Part shown: in pieces, positions 1-7,580 of the stretch
Numbering within the stretch: position 1 is the first letter of the stretch
Layout: each line of letters begins with the position of its first letter
Source: Stramonita haemastoma
Lineage: Eukaryota; Mollusca; Gastropoda; Neogastropoda; Muricidae
Length of the DNA stretch: 12,500 nucleotides
Assembly: GCA_030674155.1 (NCBI GenBank)
Contig: CM060342.1
Location: forward strand, 14,945,752 to 14,958,251
Reading direction: 5' to 3'
The notes under the pieces: model-generated
Databases searched by the model: none
What the model was told of the DNA's origin: nothing
The model's input: the letters and a program-made list of their open reading frames with translations, nothing else
Made by a program: the position numbers and the translations under genes

Positions 1-373
1 TTGGTAACCACACTCAACGCTGACCATCAAACAAAGCGAAACGTTATTTGGCAGCTAAAAAAACCAACATTGTCATGATAAATCAGTCCCATTGAAACAA
101 GTGTAATTAATAACTTAAAGACACTATTCCTAAACTTGCTGCCTTTACACTTCTGAAAACTTTGAAAGATCATATTAAATTTACATATTGATATTACACA
201 AAAATGTTCTGTCAGAAAAAGGAGACAACGAGACTAAGTAAGAACAGAAAATGATTGAACAAAAGGTAAAGTGGAGAGACATGGAAGAAGTATCAGCTTG
301 TTACAGGTATCACAACTTCTTCAGATGACAACACACAGCACACACGTTAACGTTAAAAACATCCCTTGATGCC
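1..373. other. Unassigned AT-rich sequence
   Basis: I see no convincing coding region, RNA gene or repeat unit here on either strand. The stretch is AT-rich with scattered stops in all frames. Its last 18 bases (356-373) resemble the 18 bases at 684-701 and may be the left target-site duplication of the SINE that follows. Confidence 0.5.
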
Positions 374-683
374 TACATCAAGTCTCACCTCACGTTCGAG
401 GAGATTTTTCTTCCTGGAGTTATCATCAGTGCGGACTCCACTCTTCCCAGAAGTCTTTTAGATGAGACTGTAAACCGAGGCCCCGTGTGCGAACGCACGC
501 AGAACATCTTGCGCACACATCAAATCCTGTTCCGCTTTTCGTAAGAGTAGGCCATCGTGTGCCGGTGTGAACAGATGACAATATTTACACAACTGCATAC
601 ACACGGAGACTGGATGAAAAAAAGCACATGAGTGCTTATCCCATTATCCTCGATATAAAAGAATAAAATAAAATAAAACCTCC
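374..683 (+). mobile_element. SINE family A, copy 1 (5'-truncated)
   Basis: From about 395 this matches the reverse complement of the full-length copy at 11566-11926, in order: a CCTGGAGTT block, ATCAGTGC, a stretch ending GATGAGACTGTAAACCGAGG (452-480 region), the CTTGCGCACAC block, the TTCCGCTTTTCG block, GAAAAAAAGCACATGAGTGC-like sequence and a short A-rich tail of AAAT/AAAAT units at 660-679. The tRNA-like head is missing apart from a possible B-box remnant (GTTCGA, near 394), so it is 5'-truncated or decayed. The flanks 356-373 and 684-701 agree at 14 of 18 positions, consistent with an old target-site duplication. Such elements are non-coding and move with the machinery of a partner LINE. 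The family name cannot be assigned from sequence reading alone. Confidence 0.75.
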
Positions 684-926
684 AAAACATACCACAATGC
701 CAGGGACTCTTTAACATCGACATGAAAAACAAACGGATCTGTGGACAACCTGAAATATCCAGATAATTATCTGTGTTACACTCCCAAAATCCCAACTCCC
801 TTTTAATTAAGAGAAAGTGTACCTTAAGACACTTAATGTGGTAGCTGTTGTACAGTGTTTTCTTGTTGTTTTTGTTGTTGGAAGGTGAAGCACTTGGTAA
901 TAAAAGCTTAACCATCCATATTTGAC

Positions 927-931
<5 letters not shown>

Positions 932-1018
<87 letters not shown>
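932..1018. repeat. (GA)n microsatellite
   Basis: About 87 bp of pure GA dinucleotide with a single phase slip near 980. It opens the large composite simple-repeat block that runs to 1921. Confidence 0.97.
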
Positions 1019-1020
<2 letters not shown>

Positions 1021-1106
1021 GGAGTAAGGTACAACACAATCCCCCCCCCTCCCCCAGTCAAATGCATAGGGCACTCTCGGCAGAGATAGATGATACATAG
1101 ATGCTA

Positions 1107-1174
1107 AGACAGACAGACAGACATTCAGACAGACAGACAAACAGACACTCAGACAGACAAACAGACATACACTC

Positions 1175-1227
<53 letters not shown>

Positions 1228-1248
1228 TGCAAACACTCAGACAGACAA
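1107..1248. repeat. (GACA)n microsatellite with variant units
   Basis: Tetranucleotide CAGA/GACA repeats with interspersed ACTC, AAAC and ATAC variants in the first half and a pure core at about 1176-1226. The opposite-strand sequence is the same motif as the CTGT array at 1604-1744. Confidence 0.95.
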
Positions 1249-1333
1249 GTATACACCAACCCCTCCAGAAGCAAACACTAGGCTTTCAAACATGTCTGAA
1301 AGTTATGACAGTCTGTTATTATTTCTGCGCCTC

Positions 1334-1334
<1 letters not shown>

Positions 1335-1368
<34 letters not shown>

Positions 1369-1378
1369 CCCCCCCCCC

Positions 1379-1379
<1 letters not shown>
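1335..1379. repeat. Poly(C) tract
   Basis: Thirty-one C, one T, then thirteen C. The minus strand is therefore a long G run with quadruplex potential. Exact length is probably unreliable in any assembly. Confidence 0.95.

Positions 1380-1380
<1 letters not shown>

Positions 1381-1454
<74 letters not shown>
1381..1454. repeat. (CT)n microsatellite
   Basis: Pure CT dinucleotides with one phase slip near 1424, directly abutting the poly(C) tract. It is followed to 1603 by degenerate pyrimidine-rich sequence with no coding signal. Confidence 0.96.
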
Positions 1455-1457
<3 letters not shown>

Positions 1458-1603
1458 CGAATGTCCCTCTCTTTTCTTTTCTTATGTATATTATTATTAA
1501 TTTTTCTCTGTGTGTCTCTCTGTCTCTGTCTCTCTTTCTTTTTGACTTTCTGCCCCTACCTCTGTCCGTCTCTTAGTCCTCTCCTCCCGCCTCCTCTCTG
1601 CTT

Positions 1604-1640
<37 letters not shown>

Positions 1641-1641
1641 A

Positions 1642-1726
<85 letters not shown>

Positions 1727-1744
1727 TTCTGTCTGTCTGTCTCT
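1604..1744. repeat. (CTGT)n microsatellite
   Basis: About 140 bp of CTGT with isolated A or T substitutions. It is the inverted counterpart of the GACA array at 1107-1248, so the two can pair in single-stranded DNA or RNA. Confidence 0.97.
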
Positions 1745-1751
1745 GTCTCTC

Positions 1752-1921
<170 letters not shown>

Positions 1922-2021
1922 TTTCACCATGACTCTTTCATTCCTCCTTCCCCTCCCCACCTCTCTCTCTCTCTCTCTTCCAACCCTTTCTCTGCCATCA
2001 TCACGCATGCAGCACTTTTGG

Positions 2022-2048
2022 CTGCTGCTGCTGCTGCTGCTGCTGCTG
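2022..2048. repeat. (CTG)9 trinucleotide tract
   Basis: Nine perfect CTG units just upstream of the promoter-like block. An ATG at 2007 reads into it as a 21-residue leucine-rich peptide that then stops, which I regard as accidental. Confidence 0.9.
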
Positions 2049-2077
2049 TGGCGAGGTACTACTGTGCCGTAGTAGGT

Positions 2078-2175
2078 GGGCGGTTTCCCTCGCCGAAGAC
2101 TTTCCAATGAACGCGGTTTCTATAACCGTGCTGCTTTGATAAAAGCAGCGCCTGTGTCTCTTCTTCCCTCACTCA
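2078..2175 (+). promoter_or_regulatory. Candidate core promoter (GC box, CCAAT, TATA-like)
   Basis: In order there is a GGGCGG box (2078-2083), a CCAAT box (2104-2108), two TATA-like elements (TATAACC at 2121 and GATAAAAG at 2138-2145) and an initiator-like TCACTCACTC around 2169-2178, about 30 bp past the second TATA-like element. The spacing fits an animal Pol II core promoter. Two adjacent hairpins overlap the TATA-like elements. A gene start here would fit the downstream receptor model, but each motif is short and could be chance. Confidence 0.3.
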
Positions 2176-2260
2176 CTCTGTCGTCTGCTTGCGCTGTTCG
2201 TTGTCTGTGAATGTAAATCACTCACGGAGTCCTTGGTTCGGATCTGAAGCCACAGTGCTG
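2169..2260 (+). other. Candidate non-coding first exon
   Basis: If the block upstream is a promoter, transcription would start near 2170. A donor-like site CTG|GTTAGT lies at 2260/2261, at the start of the GTTA tract. The segment lacks repeats and is less AT-rich than the sequence after it. This is inference; transcript data would settle it. Confidence 0.2.
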
Positions 2261-2290
2261 GTTAGTTAGTTAGTTAGTTAGTTAGTTAGT
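2261..2290. repeat. (GTTA)n tract
   Basis: About seven perfect GTTA units. They would supply the GTTAGT donor consensus if the exon proposed just upstream is real. Confidence 0.9.
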
Positions 2291-3057
<767 letters not shown>

Positions 3058-3661
3058 GTGTGTCCTCAGTGAAATCTTCAATGTGAACTGGTTGGCGGAA
3101 CAGATGACGTTATAAAGTTACTCTCACCTCTAAAAACAACGTCAGTCACAACTGGAATAAAAACAACAACTGAACAACGAATGAACAATATATCACATCC
3201 TGTGAATTACAATTTGAATGGGAACAACAACTGAACAACAACTGAACAATAATTATATCACGTGTGTGTCTTCGTTTTAACACTATCCACTAACAAGTGA
3301 ATGAACTAACTCAACATTTAAAAACTACGCTCGCCGCTTATGGAACTCTAAAAAAAACTGAAGTGTTATTGTATTACTTCTCCGATTTTGTTTACCACCT
3401 GTTGAAAAGAAAACTTTCGTATTCAAGGGGGGAAAACTGCCACCAACAACAGCACCAAAACAACGGGTTTTAAGACCTGGGGTCGTGATTGTTTCCCTTT
3501 ACCACACTTGAACAGCAGTCGCGAAAGTGTCTGAGATATTTGTGGACGTTTCCTTTCTTCTATTTTTTTTCTTTAAACAAACACTAAATCTTGGACGCTG
3601 GTTTTATTTTTTGTCATCTCTTACCATGCATCCTGATGAGACAATACTGGTTCGAATTCAG
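3058..3661 (+). other. Candidate 5' exon of the receptor gene, with start codon at 3626
   Basis: The segment follows an acceptor-like TATACAG (ends 3057) and ends at a donor-like TTCAG|GTACAG (3661/3662), directly before the GA/GACA/CA arrays. Near its end an ATG at 3626 in good context (ACCATG) opens twelve codons, MHPDETILVRIQ, finishing exactly at the donor. Joined in phase 0 to the acceptor at 5568/5569, the frame continues as TQKEPP and onward into the receptor's extracellular N-terminus without a stop until 5758. Upstream of 3626 the exon would be 5' untranslated and contains several short upstream ATGs, which is a weakness. An internal near-duplication lies at 3161-3268. Translation could instead begin at ATG 5602. 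Confidence 0.35.
3161..3268. repeat. Imperfect direct duplication, unit about 45 bp
   Basis: The blocks 3161-3204 and 3221-3268 share ACAACAACTGAACAAC, GAACAATA, ATATCAC and a following TGTG-like end, offset by about 60 bp. No terminal repeats or target-site duplication were seen, so a local duplication is the simplest reading. Confidence 0.6.
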
Positions 3662-3682
3662 GTACAGACTTTGTTTGATATT

Positions 3683-3698
3683 GAGAGAGAGAGGAGAG

Positions 3699-3751
<53 letters not shown>

Positions 3752-3783
3752 AGGAGAGAGAGAGAGCAGACAGACAGACAGAC

Positions 3784-3819
<36 letters not shown>

Positions 3820-3848
3820 CACAGAGGCACGGACACGACGGACACGAC

Positions 3849-3935
<87 letters not shown>
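3683..3935. repeat. Composite (GA)n-(CAGA)n-(CA)n microsatellite
   Basis: GA-rich tract with slips (3683-3766), CAGA units (3767-3818), three imperfect GGACACGAC nonamers (3831-3853) and a pure AC tract of about 85 bp (3851-3935), followed by short GACA remnants to 3975. The order GA, GACA, CA matches the composition of the first composite block. Confidence 0.96.
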
Positions 3936-3941
<6 letters not shown>

Positions 3942-4002
3942 GACGGAGGACAGACAGACGACAAACAGAGACAGAGATAGAGAGATGATTATAAATGATG
4001 GG

Positions 4003-4046
<44 letters not shown>

Positions 4047-4078
4047 TATGGATGTAGTGGTGGTGGTGGTGATGGTGA
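4003..4078. repeat. (GAT)n followed by (GTG)n
   Basis: Fifteen or so GAT units to about 4047, then shorter GTG units at 4055-4078. Confidence 0.93.
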
Positions 4079-4122
4079 TCTTAATTTTGAAGAGTTACAG
4101 AGAAGCATAGGCATACTTTGAT

Positions 4123-4249
4123 CACGCGCGCGCGCGTGTGTTTGTTTATGCATGTATATAATTATTGTTGTGTGGTGGTCGTGTATGTGTGCGTGTATTG
4201 TGTGTGTTGTGTGTGGGTTGTGGTGTCGTGCGTGCGCGCGTGCGCGCGG
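4123..4249. repeat. Alternating CG/TG tracts
   Basis: CGCGCGCGCGTGTG at 4125-4140 and a GTGCGCGCGTGCGCGCGG-type run at 4230-4249, separated by TG-rich sequence. Alternating purine-pyrimidine CG runs of this kind favour the Z form of DNA under supercoiling. Confidence 0.75.
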
Positions 4250-4264
4250 AAGACTAAAAACGTT

Positions 4265-4336
<72 letters not shown>
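4265..4336. repeat. (GA)n microsatellite
   Basis: About 72 bp of GA with one slip near 4288. Confidence 0.96.
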
Positions 4337-4339
<3 letters not shown>

Positions 4340-4556
4340 TGATAATCATAAATTAACAACTGAGTTAGAAAAAAAAAACCCTCGAAAGACAAGATGAAAG
4401 GGGGTGGGAGTGGAGGGGGTGTGGAAAACGGGTGCAAGAATTACCCCGTCACATGAAAGAGAAGGCATCATTACATTCATTGACTAGGGAACAGCCAATT
4501 CATCAGATGAAGCTCATGATACGGTATTTTACTGTCCTTGTCGTGTACTGTCCGGA

Positions 4557-4860
4557 CAGGATAGCTCAGTGGTCAGAGCACTCGCTTTTCCCCAAGCTAA
4601 GGTTAGGCAGCATCGAGCTTGATTACAATTGGATGGGTGACCGTCTGTGTGCCCCGTCCACCCAACTGTAAATGGGTACCTGCCTTTTTTGGGGGACACG
4701 GAAGACAAAGCAGCGAGGGAGAGGAGATGGGCGCCACCCTCAATATGCTGGCCCCTAGAGAAGCTGAGGTCTCTGATGCCTCGCTCTCCTACGACCACAT
4801 ACGTTATGGGACACCTTTACTTCTTTTTTATATTATCATTTTATTAAAAATTTTTTTTTA
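4557..4860 (+). mobile_element. Chimeric SINE: tRNA-like start fused to a 5S rRNA segment
   Basis: The element opens with GGATAGCTCAGTGG, whose bases 4562-4572 fit the Pol III A-box consensus, followed by a tRNA D-arm-like GTCAGAGCACTCGC. No tRNA B box follows. Instead 4597-4648 aligns with the central part of eukaryotic 5S rRNA: CTAAGGTTAGGCAGCATC against the box A region, then the intermediate element, then TTGGATGGGTGACCG against box C, with one single-base gap and scattered substitutions. After the head come a CACCCA/TGGGTA hairpin-like block (4660-4678), a unique body and a T/A-rich 3' end (about 4815-4860). It is non-coding and would depend on a LINE for movement. It lies inside the receptor's candidate intron, in the sense orientation. 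Exact ends are uncertain because no clear target-site duplication is seen. Confidence 0.75.
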
Positions 4861-4874
4861 CTTATATACTTAGA

Positions 4875-4975
4875 ATGCACCTGCACCGATGATGTACTTT
4901 TAATGCACCTGCCATGCATGTATGATGTGCTTATGATGCACCTGTTATACACCGATATATTTTTTATGGAGCATC
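4875..4975. repeat. Degenerate short repeats around ATGCACCTG
   Basis: ATGCACCTG occurs at 4875, 4903 and 4936, each followed by a variable TGATGT or CACCGAT stretch. It is probably a decayed 28-33 bp tandem array adjoining the SINE tail. Confidence 0.45.
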
Positions 4976-5029
4976 TTTCAATTACTATTATGTATATCTG
5001 ATTCACTGACCATTATGATTATGTGACTC

Positions 5030-5165
5030 TTGCCAATTTCAGTTGACACCACACACTCTTGTTACCCTGCCTAGCAAATGATAGGGAGACGACCCATCTT
5101 GGATTGAGCGCGCTCAATATATTGTGATTAGCTCCCTTGGGCTGTGTGGACACGTTGGCTGGGGT
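5030..5165. other. Unassigned non-repetitive block with a 16-bp perfect palindrome
   Basis: This block sits between the decayed repeats and the GT array. It contains ATTGAGCGCGCTCAAT at 5103-5118, which is its own reverse complement. Its composition differs from the surrounding simple repeats and it may be part of a dispersed element, but I cannot identify ends or a head. Confidence 0.35.
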
Positions 5166-5191
5166 TGGATGGGGAGTGGGGTTGGGGAAAG

Positions 5192-5193
<2 letters not shown>

Positions 5194-5248
<55 letters not shown>

Positions 5249-5269
5249 GTGTGTGTGTGTGTGTGTGTG
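5194..5269. repeat. (GT)n microsatellite
   Basis: About 76 bp of GT with one TT slip near 5247. Confidence 0.96.
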
Positions 5270-5314
5270 AGATACAAGAAATCAATGTTATAAAGAATGG
5301 AGGAGAGATGCAGT

Positions 5315-5520
5315 ACAGACAGACAGACAGACAGACAGACAGAACAGACGACGGACGACGGATAGATGATACGTGATGGATAGACGGAGGATGGATATGG
5401 ATGGATGGATGGATGGATAGATAGATATATAGAAAGAAAGAAAGAGCGAAAGAAAGGAAGGAAAGAAGAAAGAAAGAAAGAAAGAAAAAAAACAAAGAAA
5501 AAAACAAAGAAAGAAAGAAA
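5315..5520. repeat. (CAGA)n, (GGAT)n and (GAAA)n arrays
   Basis: CAGA at 5315-5343, a GATG/GGAT/GATA mixture at 5350-5427, then GAAA/GGAA at 5430-5520. The purine-rich tract ends just before the branch-point-like sequence and acceptor of the receptor exon. Confidence 0.93.
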
Positions 5521-5535
5521 ATGTAACAACCCCAT

Positions 5536-5568
5536 AACTAACAGATTGTATATATGCGTCTGTTTCAG
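5536..5568 (+). promoter_or_regulatory. Branch point and 3' splice acceptor
   Basis: ACTAAC at 5536-5541 fits the animal branch-point consensus, and CGTCTGTTTCAG ends at 5568. The acceptor places the following frame in line with the receptor's N-terminus. ATG 5602 (AACATG context) is the first in-frame start inside this exon if no coding sequence is spliced on from upstream. Confidence 0.55.
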
Positions 5569-7170
5569 ACTCAGAAAGAACCACCCCTTCCCTCAACAAA
5601 CATGACTCTGACACACCGTCTCCTCAACCTCTCCGCTCAACAAAGAAAACAACCCCCCCCCTCACCCACCTCTCTCCCTCAACCCCGACCCCAACTTACG
5701 TGCCAGAACCAAACCAACGCCACGCCGACCTGCTGGCCGGAAGAGACGCCCCTGGTATGACGTACAACGGAAGTGACGTGGCTGGCCGCCATCTTGGTGA
5801 CGGTATTTCTCTGCAGCGCGGTGGGCAACACTCTGGTGTGCGTGGTCTTCTCCCAGCAGCGGGGTAACGGCGGCGGGCTGTCGCTCTCCAACCGCTTTTT
5901 AGCCAACCTGACGGTGTGTAACGGACTGTTCACGCTTCTGGTGATGCCTGTAGCTCTAACTTCGCTTCTCTCTCGGCAGTGGCTGTTCGGGCCTGTGCTT
6001 GTGTCAAGGGACGGTTTAGCGGTCAATCTGTGGTCACCGCCAGCACCTTCACCTTAGCCGTGATCGCCGTGGACCGTTACTGCGCCGTGGTCACGCCACT
6101 CCACTACACGCTCCGCATGACGCAGCGGCGCTGTTGGGGCTTCATCGCCGCCATTGGGCGGCTCCTTGGCCGTGACCTTCCCGCCTCTGCTCGGGTGGAA
6201 CAGCTTCAAGTTCCACGTGAACAAGATGATCTGCACGGTGGCGTGGGACAGCGTAGAGGTGGCTGACCGTTACTACACCCTGTTTCTCGTGACCGTCAGT
6301 TTCCTCCTCCCTCTCGGCGCGATGTTGTGGACGTACGGTTGCATCTTCCGCGCGGCCAGGGACAACAGCGAGCGGACGCGGCGTTCCAGCGTGGTGCCTG
6401 CCTCCGTGCAGGCCGCGGAATACGAGGCTTGTCAGTGCACCCCAGTCAGCAAGCGGAGGCGAGGGTCTTCGGTTCCAATCTTGCGTCGCTTGAGTCAAAC
6501 CTCCAGCCAGGAGCGGGGAGTCTTCTCCAGAAGCGGGAGGAATGGAAGACGGCGGTCACCTCCTTCCTCATCCTCTTCTCCTTCATGCTGTGCTGGCTGC
6601 CCTACTTCCTCGTCATCCTCCTCCGCGCCCTCACCCCCTCCCTCCCCCTCCACCCCGTCCTCTCCACCGTCTCCACCACCACGCTCTTTTGCCTGCGCCT
6701 GTAATCCTTTAGTGTACGTGTTCAGGAGCAAGGCCACGCGCCAGCACCTTAGGCTTATCCTCACGCGCAAGAGGAGTCTGCAGAACGAGGTCTTCAGTAC
6801 TGTGCCTCGGGGGAGGGGGGAGCGTGCGGAGGGAGAGCGGGAAGGGAGAGAGGGAGACGGGGAGCGTGTTGTGGCCGCAGCGGGAGGAGGGGGTGAGTGG
6901 GGAGAGGGGGTGTCCGCGTGTAGTAAGGGAGGAAGGAGGGGAGGGTCCTCGTTCTTGTGGGGAGGGGGGTGTTGTGGGGGGTGTGGTTCAGAGTTCCGTC
7001 CTCCCCCTCCCTTCTGTCGCGCTGTCTCAGGCATCCGTTCCCTGTCTGCAGAGCTGCTAGCTATCTTTCTCTATCTATTCTCCCTCCCTCCATCCCTCCC
7101 TCACTCTCTCTCCCCCTCACTCTCCCCCACCCCCCCCTTCATCACAATCTCAGTGAAGTGGAACTTATAA
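5569..7170 (+). CDS. GPR161-like class A G protein-coupled receptor, frame interrupted
   Basis: A seven-helix receptor of the plasma or ciliary membrane. Frame 1 from 5569 gives an extracellular N-terminus with Asn-X-Ser/Thr sequons (NMT, NLS, NQT, NAT), a TGA at 5758-5760, TM1 (5779-5850, with GN), TM2 (5884-5970, Asn in place of Asp2.50) and WLFGP. Frame 3 then gives a cysteine at 6000 placed 24 residues before DRY (6072-6080). Frame 1 resumes near 6156 with PPLLGW, the loop-2 cysteine (6232), TM5 (6277-6345, Pro5.50, Tyr5.58) and a basic third loop. Frame 3 carries TM6 with CWLP (6591-6602), and frame 1 carries TM7 with NPLVY (6703-6717), helix 8 and a Gly/Arg-rich tail to TAA at 7168-7170. 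Resemblance to GPR161, a Hedgehog-pathway ciliary receptor, is from recalled motifs; a GPR101-like or other amine-type orphan is possible. The tail frame is uncertain. Assembly indels or a young pseudogene could explain the breaks. Confidence 0.8.
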
Positions 7171-7257
7171 AAAATTGAAACATTTGAGTGAATGGATGTA
7201 TTTATTTATAGAACGCAAGACGATGTTTCATATTATTGTATTATTCATTTTAGCGGA
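7171..7257 (+). other. Candidate start of the 3' untranslated region
   Basis: AT-rich sequence right after the frame 1 stop, with GC content falling sharply from the coding exon. It holds no polyadenylation signal and runs into the first tandem array. Confidence 0.35.
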
Positions 7258-7540
7258 TGACAATCTCCATGGTAATTGTACATTATTTTAGGAACTTAAC
7301 GATCTCTACAATAACTGATGAACTATTCTTCATGATAATTGTACATTTTTTAAAACGTAAAGCGATCTCTACAATAACTGATGAATTATTATTCATGATA
7401 ACTACATTTTTAGAACGTAAAACGATCTCTACAATAACTGATGAATTATTATTCATGATAATTGTACATTTTTAGGATGTAAAACGATCTCTACAATAAT
7501 TGATAATTTATTCTCTTGTGCGTAAGACAATCTTCATACC
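7258..7540. repeat. Tandem array, unit about 60-63 bp, 4-5 copies
   Basis: The marker ACGATCTCTACAATAACTGA, or a close variant, starts at 7299, 7362, 7422 and 7484, with a diverged first unit from about 7258 and a partial last one. Central units contain ATGAAT-TATT-ATTCAT, a perfect 6-bp stem with a four-base loop. All three + frames stay partly open through the units, but codon use looks random and no protein family is suggested. Confidence 0.93.
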
Positions 7541-7580
7541 TACTACAGATTGGATGACAGAGCTGAAAGTCTATGGCGTT

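Larger units (their letters stand above)
3662..5568 (+). other. Candidate intron of the receptor gene (repeat-rich)
   Basis: Donor-like CAG|GTACAG at the left and acceptor-like CTGTTTCAG at 5560-5568 at the right, with a branch-point-like ACTAAC at 5536-5541 about 27 bases upstream of the acceptor. In between lie only microsatellites, one SINE and short unassigned stretches, with no coding signal. The acceptor half is well supported by sequence; pairing it with this donor is inference from phase agreement. Confidence 0.45.

Noticed and set aside
520..1236. Long open frames on both strands over the first composite repeat block (also 1101-2072 and 1556-2107)
   Set aside because: Their length comes from GA, GACA, CT, CTGT and GT arrays, which lack stops in several frames. 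The parts outside the arrays have no recognisable domain and overlap a SINE.
2007..2072. Short frame starting ATG at 2007 with nine leucines, like a signal peptide
   Set aside because: The leucines are the CTG repeat read in one frame. The frame stops after 21 residues and no donor or continuing exon is evident.
3527..3988. Open frame through the GA/CAGA/CA composite
   Set aside because: Beyond the donor-like site at 3661 it is only repeat-encoded Arg/Glu and Thr/His. Only the twelve codons from 3626 are considered, as part of the splice model.
4559..4630. A genuine tRNA gene at the GGATAGCTCAGTGG sequence
   Set aside because: There is no B box, no acceptor-stem pairing and a 5S-like sequence follows, so it is a SINE head.
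4597..4648. A functional 5S rRNA gene
   Set aside because: Only the central part is present, about 50 of roughly 120 bases, with substitutions and a gap, fused to unrelated sequence.
6495..7034. Open frame on the minus strand opposite TM6, TM7 and the receptor tail
   Set aside because: It is the antisense shadow of GC-rich receptor sequence and is Pro/Glu low complexity.
7257..7475. Repeat protein encoded by the 60-63 bp array
   Set aside because: Unit lengths of 63, 60 and 62 bp do not all keep frame, and the peptide resembles no known repeat family.
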